This document shows positions 41,896-50,996 of a DNA stretch of 64,000 bases, piece by piece. Below the pieces are notes generated by a model that was not told the DNA's origin, did not search any database, and saw only the letters and a list, made by a program, of their open reading frames with translations. Position 1 is the first letter of the stretch, and the number at the start of each line of letters is the position of its first letter. Source of the DNA: Dokdonia sinensis. GTDB taxonomy: Bacteria > Bacteroidota > Bacteroidia > Flavobacteriales > Flavobacteriaceae. Both the position numbers and the translations under genes were made by a program. The stretch covers positions 62,001-126,000 of the forward strand of contig NZ_REFV01000010.1 in assembly GCF_003688895.1 (NCBI RefSeq), read 5' to 3'.

Positions 41896-42442
41896 CCCGT
41901 TTTGCTATCAACCTTATTTGTCCCATATGATTTGCTTGGTGTTCCATCACGTGATACCACGCCCAGTGATTGTTCATAGAGGATTGTTCTGGATTTTTTG
42001 TGAGCCACTGATCGTCTGTTGTTTTTAATAATCTTAAAGTTTCGGCTCTTACTTTATCCCATTCTTCGAGATAGTAGGATATCGGTTTTCCTACAAGAGC
42101 GCTTCTACCCTTATCCCCTAGATCCATTGCTGCACCCCATTTCTTAAGTTCCTCTTTATTCATTTCTCGACCTTCAAACGTATATGCTTGGTAATAAATC
42201 TCGGTGGCGGCGAGGTGCATAATCATCGCTCCAATCCTATTTGCATCATCATCCAATAAAAAATCTGTCTCCTCTTGCGATAAGTTTTGCACAGATCTCG
42301 TGACACGACCTTTTAAATCTTCCAGCATAGAAACAAGATTACCCACTTGTGGACTGTATCCTCTAGGAGCTTCAATTTTGTTTTGAGCGTTTGTTGTGAT
42401 AAAGAATAGGCAGAGAGCACCTATAAATAATTGCTTTTTCAT
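41882..42442 (-). CDS. exported DinB-family protein
   Basis: 186 residues with signal peptide MKKQLFIGALCLFFITTNAQ. Four-helix DinB/YfiT-like layout; putative metal ligands are the His in MIMHLAATE and the pair in HVMEHQANHMGQIRLI. DinB-like proteins include metal-dependent transferases; an exported version is less usual. Convergent with, and overlapping, dgkA. Confidence 0.85.
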   Translation of the reverse strand: MKKQLFIGALCLFFITTNAQNKIEAPRGYSPQVGNLVSMLEDLKGRVTRSVQNLSQEETDFLLDDDANRIGAMIMHLAATEIYYQAYTFEGREMNKEELKKWGAAMDLGDKGRSALVGKPISYYLEEWDKVRAETLRLLKTTDDQWLTKNPEQSSMNNHWAWYHVMEHQANHMGQIRLIAKRAKKS

Positions 42443-42609
42443 AATGAAATTTGATTAGATGAATTTACAAGTTACAGCATATCAGCACAAAAGGACAAAG
42501 GGGTAGGTGTTAAAAATTCATTCAAGCTCTGCGCATAAACGGCATTTTTTTCCGTTTCAAAATTGTATTTTTAGCACAAATCCAGACAATCCAATCGCTG
42601 CACGCTTTT

Positions 42610-45054
42610 ATGGCAAAAAAGAAAACTACGACTAAAAAACCGGCAAACAAAAAAACGCCTAGAAAGCCCATTAATTGGAAACTCTCGCGGCAGCAGCAAA
42701 TTATTCTGGGAAGCTTTTTGTTTCTTCTCGGGTTAGTGTTGCTCTTTGCCTTTGGCTCTTATCTTTTTACTTGGAAAGCAGATCAAAGTATCCTCGACGA
42801 TGCCACACGTGACTCTCAAGCCGAAAACTGGATGAGTATTGTGGGCGCTCAGATAAGCCACTTTTTTGTTTATAAAGGATTTGGGATCGCTGCATTTATT
42901 CTCGCAGGCCTCACGACATTATCTGGAATCTATTTCTTCTTTGACTACGCAAAGAAGGCATTGCAACGCTTTTGGTTCTGGGGATTACTTTTAATGCTTT
43001 GGCTCTCTGTATTTTTTGGGTTCTTTAATGAAAAGAGCGACATTATAGGTGGTACGGTGGGTTATGAGGTAAACGATTTCCTTCAAGATTATCTAGGTCT
43101 CACGGGAGCGATCATCGTGATGGTCTTTCTCGCGATTGTTTATTTAGTTTTGCGTTTAAAACTTACCCCAGAAAAAGTGGGTGCATTTTTTAACAGAAAG
43201 AAGGATCAACTTTCAGATGAATTTTCGGCAGAAGGGGCTGCGATTGTGGATAATTCTCTTTCCTATGAGGCAGAAGCAATATTGAAAGATAATGAGGCCG
43301 CTTTCGCGAAAGCGGAAAAAGAAAACGCCCTCGTCCAGAAAGAAGGTAAAACCGCAATGGAACTCAACGTTGAGAACCTAGAACCTACGTTAACCCAAAG
43401 AGAACCGGCAAAATCATTTACCGTAGAAACCCCAACCGAAGAAACAGTGGATGTCCCAAAACACGACGAAGTCATAGTCGAAGTTGAAGAGACCATAGAG
43501 GAAGAGGAAGTAACGGACACTAAAAGTGCAAAGCTTGTAGAAGATTTTGGCGAATTTGACCCTACACTCGAGCTTGCCAAGTTTAAGTTCCCTCCTATTG
43601 ACTTACTCAAGGATTACACAAAAGGGCAAGGAATAACCATAAATCAAGAGGAACTCGAGGAAAATAAAAATCGAATTGTAGATACACTAAACAATTACAA
43701 AATCGGTATCTCAAACATAAAAGCGACCGTAGGTCCTACGGTTACGCTGTATGAGATTGTCCCAGAAGCTGGAATTAGAATTTCAAAAATCAAAAACCTT
43801 GAGGACGATATTGCGCTTTCATTGAGTGCGCTCGGGATTCGTATTATCGCTCCTATTCCTGGACGTGGAACCATAGGTATTGAGGTTCCTAATAAGAATC
43901 CGCGTATTGTGAGTATGCGTTCTGCGGTGGCAAGCAAGAAGTTTCAGGAGGCAGAAATGGAACTCCCGCTTACACTAGGAAAAACCATTTCGAATGAAAC
44001 TTTTGTTGTGGACCTTGCTAAAATGCCTCACCTACTTATGGCTGGAGCCACAGGACAAGGAAAATCCGTAGGACTCAATGCGATCCTCACTTCCCTACTC
44101 TACAAAAAACATCCCGCCGAAGTTAAGTTTGTTCTCGTAGATCCTAAAAAAGTTGAACTGACTTTATTTAATAAAATAGAGCGTCACTATCTGGCAAAAC
44201 TTCCCGATACGGACGAAGCAATCATTACAGACAACTCAAAGGTTATCAATACGCTCAACTCACTTTGTATTGAAATGGACGCACGTTACGACCTGCTCAA
44301 GGATGCGATGTGTCGTAATATCAAAGAATATAACGTCAAGTTTAAGGCCCGTAAACTCAATCCAAACAATGGCCACAAGTTCCTACCATATATAGTACTT
44401 GTGGTAGACGAATTTGCAGATTTAATTATGACTTCTGGAAAAGAGGTAGAAACTCCTATCGCCCGTCTAGCGCAGCTTGCTCGTGCCATCGGTATTCACT
44501 TAATTATCGCAACACAACGCCCGTCTGTAAATGTGATTACGGGTATAATTAAGGCAAATTTCCCGGCCCGCATCGCCTTTAGAGTAACTAGCAAAATTGA
44601 CAGTAGAACTATACTCGACACTTCTGGTGCAGACCAGCTTATAGGTCGTGGCGATATGCTCTACACTCAAGGAAATGATGTAGTTAGGATTCAGTGTGCC
44701 TTTGTAGACACTCCAGAAGTGGAGCGTATTGTAGACTATATAGGAAATCAAAAAGCCTATCCAGATGCCCATTTATTGCCAGAATATGTAGGTGAAGAGA
44801 GTGGCACAAGTCTTGATATAGATGCATCAGATAGAGATGCGCTTTTCCGCGATGCTGCCGAAGTTTTAGTCATTGCACAACAAGGAAGCGCTTCCTTATT
44901 ACAACGTAAACTAAAATTAGGATATAACCGAGCAGGACGTATCATAGACCAGCTAGAAGCCGCCGGTGTTGTAGGACCTTTTGAAGGTAGTAAAGCACGA
45001 CAGGTTTTAGTTCCAGATATTGCTGCTCTTGACCAACTGCTTGATAACGAATAA
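42610..45054 (+). CDS. ftsK: DNA translocase FtsK
   Basis: 814 residues. Lys-rich start, four transmembrane helices (about 29-50, 83-105, 120-140 and 157-180), an acidic linker (about 215-320), the motor (about 330-740) with Walker A GATGQGKSVG and Walker B LVVDEFADLI, and a winged-helix gamma domain at the C-terminus (LLQRKLKLGYNRAGRIIDQL). It pumps DNA at the septum and activates XerCD at dif. The palindrome at 43300-43313 lies in the linker (AFAKA). The next gene starts 5 nt downstream in one reading. Confidence 0.97.
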   Translation: MAKKKTTTKKPANKKTPRKPINWKLSRQQQIILGSFLFLLGLVLLFAFGSYLFTWKADQSILDDATRDSQAENWMSIVGAQISHFFVYKGFGIAAFILAGLTTLSGIYFFFDYAKKALQRFWFWGLLLMLWLSVFFGFFNEKSDIIGGTVGYEVNDFLQDYLGLTGAIIVMVFLAIVYLVLRLKLTPEKVGAFFNRKKDQLSDEFSAEGAAIVDNSLSYEAEAILKDNEAAFAKAEKENALVQKEGKTAMELNVENLEPTLTQREPAKSFTVETPTEETVDVPKHDEVIVEVEETIEEEEVTDTKSAKLVEDFGEFDPTLELAKFKFPPIDLLKDYTKGQGITINQEELEENKNRIVDTLNNYKIGISNIKATVGPTVTLYEIVPEAGIRISKIKNLEDDIALSLSALGIRIIAPIPGRGTIGIEVPNKNPRIVSMRSAVASKKFQEAEMELPLTLGKTISNETFVVDLAKMPHLLMAGATGQGKSVGLNAILTSLLYKKHPAEVKFVLVDPKKVELTLFNKIERHYLAKLPDTDEAIITDNSKVINTLNSLCIEMDARYDLLKDAMCRNIKEYNVKFKARKLNPNNGHKFLPYIVLVVDEFADLIMTSGKEVETPIARLAQLARAIGIHLIIATQRPSVNVITGIIKANFPARIAFRVTSKIDSRTILDTSGADQLIGRGDMLYTQGNDVVRIQCAFVDTPEVERIVDYIGNQKAYPDAHLLPEYVGEESGTSLDIDASDRDALFRDAAEVLVIAQQGSASLLQRKLKLGYNRAGRIIDQLEAAGVVGPFEGSKARQVLVPDIAALDQLLDNE
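43300..43313. repeat. palindrome copy in ftsK linker
   Basis: Exact 14-mer, extended CCG...CGG; reads AFAKA. Confidence 0.95.
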
Positions 45055-45158
45055 AGATTATGAAAAAGAAATTGATTTTTTGGCTCGCACCCATTTTGTT
45101 TAGAAGAGTGCTTGTTCCTGTTGCTAGGAAAGGATACCATAGCTTTGTAAAACGCACA

Positions 45159-45779
45159 ATGCCAGTGGTGGTATTGCTGTTTATGGCCGCTTTCGCGAAA
45201 GCGCAATCCGCACAGACACTACTTAAAGAAGTAGATGCTAAGGTAAAAAGCTACGAGAATATCGCCATAGATTTTAAATACGGACTGAGCAATGATGCCG
45301 AAGGTATTAATCAAGAAACACGCGGAAACGTAGTGTTACAAGGAGATCTTTATAAACTTGATCTTATAGGAACGACGCAATTATTTGATGGAAAAAATGT
45401 GTATAGCATATCTCCAGAAGATGAAGAAGTAACTATAAGTCCTATGAGCGACCAAGATCCTGACGCAATTACACCATCTAAAATGTTATCATTTTTTAAT
45501 GATGGATATAGACAGGAAATGGACATTTCTCAAAATGTACAAGGTCGTACCATACAATTTGTAAAACTCACTCCTATAGATTCTAATAGTGAAATAAAAT
45601 CTACATTACTGGGAATAGATAAGCAAACCAAGCACATTTACAAGCTTATTATTTCTCAAAAAAATGGCTCTAAAATCACAATTACCGTAAACTCATTTAA
45701 AACAAACCAGCCTATGGCTAAAAATATGTTTGTTTTTGATGAGAGTAAATACAGTAACTACTACATCAACAAACTCTAG
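45159..45779 (+). CDS. lolA: LolA-like outer-membrane lipoprotein carrier protein
   Basis: Start taken at ATG 45159 (206 residues) because it gives a normal signal peptide, MPVVVLLFMAAFAKA before QSAQ; an in-frame ATG at 45060 would add 33 basic and hydrophobic residues. The mature part has the LolA-type KVKSYENIAIDFKYGL, VVLQGDLYKLDLIGTQLF-like strands and LLGIDKQTKHIYKLIISQKNG. It carries lipoproteins across the periplasm. The palindrome at 45189-45202 encodes the AFAKA at the cleavage site. It sits between ftsK and an LptF/G-like gene. Confidence 0.9.
   Translation: MPVVVLLFMAAFAKAQSAQTLLKEVDAKVKSYENIAIDFKYGLSNDAEGINQETRGNVVLQGDLYKLDLIGTTQLFDGKNVYSISPEDEEVTISPMSDQDPDAITPSKMLSFFNDGYRQEMDISQNVQGRTIQFVKLTPIDSNSEIKSTLLGIDKQTKHIYKLIISQKNGSKITITVNSFKTNQPMAKNMFVFDESKYSNYYINKL
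45189..45202. repeat. palindrome copy in lolA signal peptide
   Basis: Exact 14-mer; reads AFAKA, ending in the A-x-A expected by signal peptidase I. Confidence 0.95.
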
Positions 45780-45857
45780 TTAATAGGGAAAAATATAATG
45801 AAATTGTTCTCAAGCATTCCTTAGTTTTGCGTGAGAACAATTTTTGTTTTGATACGT

Positions 45858-47507
45858 ATGAAAATACTGGACAGGTATATTCTTTTTACATTCATAAAGA
45901 CTTTTTTGAGCATCTTTATCATTTTGATGTTCATATTGATCTTGCAATCCTTATGGCTTTACATAAAGGAGCTTGCGGGTAGAGAATTGCCTATTTCTGT
46001 TATCCTAAAATTTCTTGTTTTTGTAATGCCTCGCCTTACGGTTATTGTATTGCCGCTAGCCATACTACTTTCTAGTATTATGGTGTTCGGTAATTTTGCA
46101 GAGAACTATGAGTTTGCGGCGATGAAGTCTACAGGTATCTCGTTACAAAGGGCAATGAAGAGCTTGATTATCTTTATTATCGGATTGGGCATTACCGCTT
46201 TTTTCTTTTCCAACTCCATCATTCCCAGAGCCGAGATAGAGTTTATAAATTTACGCAGAAATATTGCAAAGGTTAAACCAGCTCTTGCGATAACAACCGG
46301 ACAGTTCAATGCTTTGGGCGAAACTATAAACATTAAGGTAGACGAAAAATTTGGTGAGAACGATGAATTTCTTAAAGGAGTTGTTATCCATAAAAAAGAC
46401 CCGAATCGCATAGGAAATTATACCGTTATTATAGCCGAAGAAGGAGAGCTCATAAGTACAGAGGATGAGCCAGTATTGTCCTTAAAGCTTAAGAATGGAA
46501 ATTACTATGATGAACTCTTACAGCGAGATTTAAAAAAGAAAAAACGTAAGCCGTTTGCAAAAAGTTATTTTGAGACCTATACCTTAAATATAGATATTAG
46601 TCTCCTAGACGATGTAGATTTTGAAGATAAACAAATAGACAACGCCTACACCATGCTTAATGTAGTCGAACTTGCCGAAGAAATAGATAAACAATCTGTC
46701 GAGATGACAGAGGACTATAAAAGCTTTAGCGATTCATTTATGAATAAAAGTGGTTTTACCCCTATTGAAGGTGCTTCTGGTGTTACCGTAAAAGATACGA
46801 TTCAACCCGAATTATTAGATAATTATAGGTTAAAAGATCAGGTAGCGATTATAGAAATGGCTCGTTCTAATATCAAGAATTCTATGGTCACTCTCGATAA
46901 CAGAAAGATTGCTTTTAAGCGTAAGGTTAAGACCATAAATAAGTATGAAATTGCGGTACATGACAAATATGTATTAGCTTTTAGCTGCATTATTCTCTTT
47001 TTTGTAGGTGCTCCTCTAGGCGCAATCATAAAAAAAGGAGGATTAGGCCTTCCCATTGTTATAGGTGTTGTGACATTCTTGACATTTCATTTTGTAGGTA
47101 TTTTTGCAAAGAATAGTGCAGAGGATAATACGATTACTCCGTTTATTGCTTCTTGGCTGAGTTCGTTTATAATGCTGCCTATCGGTATTTATTTTACCTA
47201 TCGCGCAACAACAGATCAAGGGATTTTGGGCTCAGGAGATTTTTTTGCCCCCCTCAAGAGAATGTTTGCTAAAAAGCAAAAGATTACCGCTGTTCCTGAT
47301 ATAAAAGACATCTCTTATACACTTACAGATCAAGAATCTGAAATGCTGGACAAATTTTCGTCCAATCAACTTAAAGATGTTGTAAAAAACTATAAGCAGT
47401 ATGAATATTCTGAGGATGTGCGATTTGCTGCGATAGATCGATTGGGGCAACTTGGTATAACCTTAGAAAATCTTAAAGTTCAAGGGTATTATACTGATCC
47501 AGTCTAG
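45858..47507 (+). CDS. LptF/LptG-family permease
   Basis: Start at ATG 45858 (MKILDRYILFTFIKTF, 549 residues), preferred over an upstream GTG because LptF/G proteins begin with this KxLDRY motif. Three N-terminal helices, a large periplasmic beta-jellyroll-like region (about 130-340), three further helices (about 375-455, with FFVGAPLGAIIKKGGLG) and an added cytoplasmic C-terminal tail of about 75 residues. It is part of the LptBFG ABC transporter that extracts LPS from the inner membrane. Whether it is F or G is not decidable. Confidence 0.93.
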   Translation: MKILDRYILFTFIKTFLSIFIILMFILILQSLWLYIKELAGRELPISVILKFLVFVMPRLTVIVLPLAILLSSIMVFGNFAENYEFAAMKSTGISLQRAMKSLIIFIIGLGITAFFFSNSIIPRAEIEFINLRRNIAKVKPALAITTGQFNALGETINIKVDEKFGENDEFLKGVVIHKKDPNRIGNYTVIIAEEGELISTEDEPVLSLKLKNGNYYDELLQRDLKKKKRKPFAKSYFETYTLNIDISLLDDVDFEDKQIDNAYTMLNVVELAEEIDKQSVEMTEDYKSFSDSFMNKSGFTPIEGASGVTVKDTIQPELLDNYRLKDQVAIIEMARSNIKNSMVTLDNRKIAFKRKVKTINKYEIAVHDKYVLAFSCIILFFVGAPLGAIIKKGGLGLPIVIGVVTFLTFHFVGIFAKNSAEDNTITPFIASWLSSFIMLPIGIYFTYRATTDQGILGSGDFFAPLKRMFAKKQKITAVPDIKDISYTLTDQESEMLDKFSSNQLKDVVKNYKQYEYSEDVRFAAIDRLGQLGITLENLKVQGYYTDPV

Positions 47508-47540
47508 GACTTAATCCATTTATTCTAAAGCGCCATTTTG

Positions 47541-47548
47541 TATCTTTG
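47541..47548 (+). promoter_or_regulatory. candidate -7 box (TATCTTTG) for ribB
   Basis: Exact TAnnTTTG match, 17 nt before the ATG at 47566; the -33 position holds TTTA rather than TTTG. Confidence 0.55.
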
Positions 47549-47565
47549 TACTATAAGCCTGAACT

Positions 47566-48708
47566 ATGGATACAACGACTGCAAAGACCACAAAACTCAA
47601 TACAATAGCTGAGGCTATTGAAGATATCAGAAATGGTAAGGTCATAATTGTAGTAGATGATGAAGATCGCGAAAATGAAGGGGATTTTGTAGCTGCCGCA
47701 GAGACTGTTACACCCGCAATGATCAATTTTATGGCAACGCACGGTAAAGGACTTATCTGTGCACCTATAACTGAAGAACGTTGTGAGGATCTGCATCTTA
47801 ATATGATGGTAACCAGCAATACTGATCCTATGGAAACTGCTTTTACCATTTCTGTAGATTTAAAGGGTAAGGGTGTCACAACAGGTATTTCTGCCTCAGA
47901 TCGTGCTCAAACTATTAAAGCACTCATCGATCCAGCTACTAAGCCCTACGACTTAAGCAGACCAGGTCACATTTTTCCGCTTAAGGCGAAAGAAGGAGGC
48001 GTCTTACGACGTGTGGGACATACAGAAGCAGCTATAGACTTTGCTAGGCTTGCAGGTTTTAAGCCCGCTGGTGTCATTGTTGAAATAATGAATGAAGATG
48101 GCTCAATGGCTCGTCTTCCTCAATTACTAGAAGTTGCAAAAAAATTTGATCTCAAAATTGTTTCTATAGAAGACCTTGTCGCCTATAGAATGAATCACGA
48201 TAGTCTTATTGTAAAAAAGGAGGATTTTGAGGTGCAAACCCGATTTGGAGACTTTAGACTACGCGCTTATGAACAGACAACAAACGAACAAGTTCATATA
48301 GCACTAACCAAGGGAAGCTGGACTGTAGAAGAACCCGTTTTGGTAAGAGTTAATTCCACACAAATAAATAATGATATATTAGGAACGCTTACTAACAATG
48401 TGGACCAGAAACTGGATGACATGTTTAAGGCGATTAATGACGAAGGTAAAGGTGCGATTGTCTTTATAAATCAAGATAATGCGTCTCAAAATCTACTGGG
48501 ACGCCTAAGCGAACTTAAAGAACGTCAAAAGGATGGTCTAATGAAAGCCCCCAATATCGTTATGGATGTTAAAGATTTTGGGATAGGCGCCCAAATCTTA
48601 CACGATATCAATATTTCTAAAATTAAACTACTAAGCAATACCGAAGGCACCAAACGCATCGGTATTATTGGGTATGGACTGGAAATTGTAGATAGAGTTG
48701 GCTATTAA
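47566..48708 (+). CDS. ribB: 3,4-dihydroxy-2-butanone-4-phosphate synthase with degenerate GTP cyclohydrolase II-like domain
   Basis: 380 residues. The N-terminal DHBP synthase domain (about 10-210) has [30 protein letters not shown] and [14 protein letters not shown], so RibB activity (ribulose-5-P to DHBP for riboflavin) is expected. The C-terminal 170 residues align with GTP cyclohydrolase II, but the zinc site (normally C...C-D-C-G) reads STQINND...TNNVDQKL with no Cys, and RQEGRGIGL is replaced by [11 protein letters not shown]. The second domain is therefore predicted inactive. Confidence 0.93.
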   Translation: MDTTTAKTTKLNTIAEAIEDIRNGKVIIVVDDEDRENEGDFVAAAETVTPAMINFMATHGKGLICAPITEERCEDLHLNMMVTSNTDPMETAFTISVDLKGKGVTTGISASDRAQTIKALIDPATKPYDLSRPGHIFPLKAKEGGVLRRVGHTEAAIDFARLAGFKPAGVIVEIMNEDGSMARLPQLLEVAKKFDLKIVSIEDLVAYRMNHDSLIVKKEDFEVQTRFGDFRLRAYEQTTNEQVHIALTKGSWTVEEPVLVRVNSTQINNDILGTLTNNVDQKLDDMFKAINDEGKGAIVFINQDNASQNLLGRLSELKERQKDGLMKAPNIVMDVKDFGIGAQILHDINISKIKLLSNTEGTKRIGIIGYGLEIVDRVGY

Positions 48709-48777
48709 AATAAAATTGACTTAGACTCATTATGGTCGCCTGAGACTTTACTTTGAGAATTTTCTGTTTTATTTTAT

Positions 48778-48791
48778 GCTTTCGCGAAAGC
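48778..48791. repeat. intergenic palindrome copy
   Basis: Exact 14-mer, 70 bp after ribB. Confidence 0.95.
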
Positions 48792-48876
48792 GGACTTTAA
48801 GAAGTTTTATATCTTAAGTCCATAATTAACAGTATATTACATAAATAATCATACTTGAATTTTGGGCACAAAAAAA

Positions 48877-48970
48877 GGCAAGCTACCTACATCACACTGC
48901 TACGACCGTCTACCCTTGCTGCGTTCCCACCCTGGGGGATTCAACAGGAGCTAGTTGTGTAGGACTTGCC
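48877..48970 (-). ncRNA. ffs: signal recognition particle RNA (small bacterial type)
   Basis: Read on the minus strand, the ends GGCAAG / CTTGCC pair, and the apical part holds the SRP hallmark GGGTGGGAACGCAGCAAGGG with the GGGAAC...AGCAAGG Ffh-binding internal loop and the AGACGG turn. Length is about 94 nt. A T-run (48871-48876 as A on plus) follows the closing stem and acts as terminator. Its strong promoter is listed separately. The gene lies alone between ribB and the cyclase gene. Confidence 0.95.
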
Positions 48971-48974
48971 GCTG

Positions 48975-49004
48975 CAAAAATACAGTTTTTCTATCTTCCT
49001 GCAA
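48975..49004 (-). promoter_or_regulatory. promoter of SRP RNA gene
   Basis: On the minus strand TTG, exactly 19 nt, then TATTTTTG, an ideal Bacteroidota promoter; the -7 box ends 4 nt before the predicted RNA 5' end. Confidence 0.88.
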
Positions 49005-49057
49005 TGTTTTATACCCCAATTTTTTCTCCTAAATTGTACCTCTAAATGATACTAAAG

Positions 49058-50116
49058 ATGAATTTCTACAAGCAACTCGCATTCACATTATTAGGAACAA
49101 TAGCTATCTCTTGTGGAGATAAAAAAAATCTGGATACTAATTATACGCTAACAACTTCGGCAGAGAAAAATAGCGTGATTAATGGTGGTGAACTGATGCT
49201 CTCAATACAGGAAAAAAAGAATTATATCATAGATTCTATCGTTTACACCTTAGACGGAAACCGACTGGCAAGTACTAAAAAAATAAACGGATTTAAGACA
49301 AAATTATCTTCGCCTACCTTAGGTCATAAAACGTTACAGGCCACTATTTATACAGAAGAAGGTAATGCTACGGTTACAGAGGACGTAGTGCTCCTTAATG
49401 ACAAAGCACCAAAGGTGTATACATATAGTATAATAAACCGTTTTCCGCATCAAACAGACGCCTATACGCAAGGCTTGGAATTTGTAGGTGATACGCTTTA
49501 CGAAAGTAACGGACAATATGGAGAGTCTACCTTACGTAAACTAGATTACAAGACGGGAGAAGTAATAAATGAAGTGGTTCTTGACAATCAATACTTTGCA
49601 GAGGGACTCACCATACATAACGGAAATCTATACCAACTTACTTGGAAAGAGGATATTGGTTTTAAATATGACCCAACAACTCTAGAGTTAAAAGGTACCT
49701 TTGACTACGGTAAAAGCAGACAGGGCTGGGGACTTACAAACGATGGAAACACTATTTACAAGTCTGATGGGACTAGTAAAATCTGGAAACTATCGCCCAA
49801 TGCGCTAAAGGAACAATCCTACATTGAGCCTACTGATAATAGAAAGGTATACCAGAAATTTAACGAATTGGAGTTTATAAACGGTAAGATTTATGCAAAT
49901 ACCTATCAAAAACCAAGTATCGCTATTATTGACCCTGTTACGGGTGCTCTAGAGGGCATCATAGATCTAAGCTCGCTACCTAGTGAAGTTCAAGAAGGTC
50001 TAGATGAACAAAATGAAGTCCTTAACGGGATAGCCTTTAAAGCAAATGAAAATCGCTTGTTTGTCACTGGAAAACATTGGAACACGCTTTTTGAGATAGA
50101 GATTAAGGAGAAGTAG
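49058..50116 (+). CDS. glutaminyl-peptide cyclotransferase (plant/bacterial type) lipoprotein
   Basis: Start at ATG 49058 (MNFYKQLAFT, 352 residues) chosen over ATG 49046 because it gives a short lipoprotein signal with lipobox IAISC. An approximately 100-residue Ig-like N-terminal part is followed by a five-bladed propeller domain with FPHQTDAYTQGLEF, LYESNGQYGESTLRKL and WGLTNDG, characteristic of the glutamine cyclotransferase family. It cyclises N-terminal Gln to pyroglutamate; in Bacteroidota many exported proteins carry Gln at the mature N-terminus. Confidence 0.93.
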   Translation: MNFYKQLAFTLLGTIAISCGDKKNLDTNYTLTTSAEKNSVINGGELMLSIQEKKNYIIDSIVYTLDGNRLASTKKINGFKTKLSSPTLGHKTLQATIYTEEGNATVTEDVVLLNDKAPKVYTYSIINRFPHQTDAYTQGLEFVGDTLYESNGQYGESTLRKLDYKTGEVINEVVLDNQYFAEGLTIHNGNLYQLTWKEDIGFKYDPTTLELKGTFDYGKSRQGWGLTNDGNTIYKSDGTSKIWKLSPNALKEQSYIEPTDNRKVYQKFNELEFINGKIYANTYQKPSIAIIDPVTGALEGIIDLSSLPSEVQEGLDEQNEVLNGIAFKANENRLFVTGKHWNTLFEIEIKEK

Positions 50117-50207
50117 ACCGTTTACTCAATGAGAAGTAGTGTTCCCTCAATGTAGCTTTTCTTTACAGCGTAATCGCTATAGATTTGATTTATCAAAACT
50201 CAAAGCG

Positions 50208-50894
50208 ATGAAAAATTCAATAAAAATTACGATAGCAGATCCGTGTCACGAGGATTGGACACAAATGACCCCTCAAGAAAAAGGGAGACATTGCGATTCT
50301 TGTGACAAACTTGTCATAGATTTTTCTCAAACTACTGATGAACAATTGTACAAACGCGTACAACGAGGTGGCAAAATATGTGGTCGCTTTAAGCCAGAGC
50401 AATTAGATAGGGAAATTACGCTTTCGCGAAAGCGTAAAAATCCATTTTTAGACTATGCCGCTACCCTACTCATACCAGCAGCAATTTTTTCTACACAGAA
50501 CATTAATGCTTCTAACGTATCTAAATCGCCACAAATCGAGACCTCGTCATATAAAAGTCTTAACATTTCGTCTTTAAATAGAACCCAAAAAAATGTTGTT
50601 GCCGAAAGTAATTCGGAAACACTTCTCACGATAAAAGGAACGGTTTCTGATAGTCACGGTCCCTTATCTGGAGCTATAGTTACAGTTAAGGGTACTGACA
50701 GATTTGTTAAGACCGATGAAAATGGCAATTACAAAATTGACATCAGAAAAGGGGATACACTAATTTTTGACCACATTGCTTACAATCGACGCGAAGTAAT
50801 TATTGAAAAATGCCAAAAATATAATGTAGTCTTAGAGCAACATATGATCATGGGAGAGATTGGAATTATGGGCAGAGTTTCTATAAACAAATAA
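50208..50894 (+). CDS. Cys-rich N-domain + single helix + carboxypeptidase-like regulatory domain protein
   Basis: Start at ATG 50208 (MKNSIKITIA, 228 residues). The N-terminal 60 residues carry four Cys in PCHEDW, GRHCDSCDK and GGKICGRF, a pattern common in Flavobacteriia that may bind metal. Then comes a basic stretch TLSRKRKN encoded by the palindrome at 50420-50433, one hydrophobic helix (about 83-98), a linker, and a CarboxypepD_reg-like beta sandwich (about 142-220; GTVSDSHGPLSGAIVTVKGT). The topology is likely inside-N, outside-C. Confidence 0.8.
   Translation: MKNSIKITIADPCHEDWTQMTPQEKGRHCDSCDKLVIDFSQTTDEQLYKRVQRGGKICGRFKPEQLDREITLSRKRKNPFLDYAATLLIPAAIFSTQNINASNVSKSPQIETSSYKSLNISSLNRTQKNVVAESNSETLLTIKGTVSDSHGPLSGAIVTVKGTDRFVKTDENGNYKIDIRKGDTLIFDHIAYNRREVIIEKCQKYNVVLEQHMIMGEIGIMGRVSINK
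50420..50433. repeat. palindrome copy before membrane helix
   Basis: Exact 14-mer, extended TTAC...GTAA; reads TLSRK. Confidence 0.95.
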
Positions 50895-50968
50895 CTGCTA
50901 AATCAAGTTAGACAGATAATCACTATAAAAAACCAAGTCCAACGACAATAATGCAAGATGCAAAAAGT

Positions 50969-50976
50969 TATATTTG
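50969..50976 (+). promoter_or_regulatory. candidate -7 box (TATATTTG)
   Basis: Exact TAnnTTTG, 20 nt before the ATG at 50997; -33 box not evident. Confidence 0.5.
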
Positions 50977-50996
50977 TTATATAAAAATATGACTTT

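Larger units (their letters stand above)
48709..49057. other. 349-bp gap containing a palindrome and the SRP RNA gene
   Basis: Apart from the palindrome at 48778 and the minus-strand SRP RNA gene with its promoter, I see no protein frame here. Confidence 0.7.
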
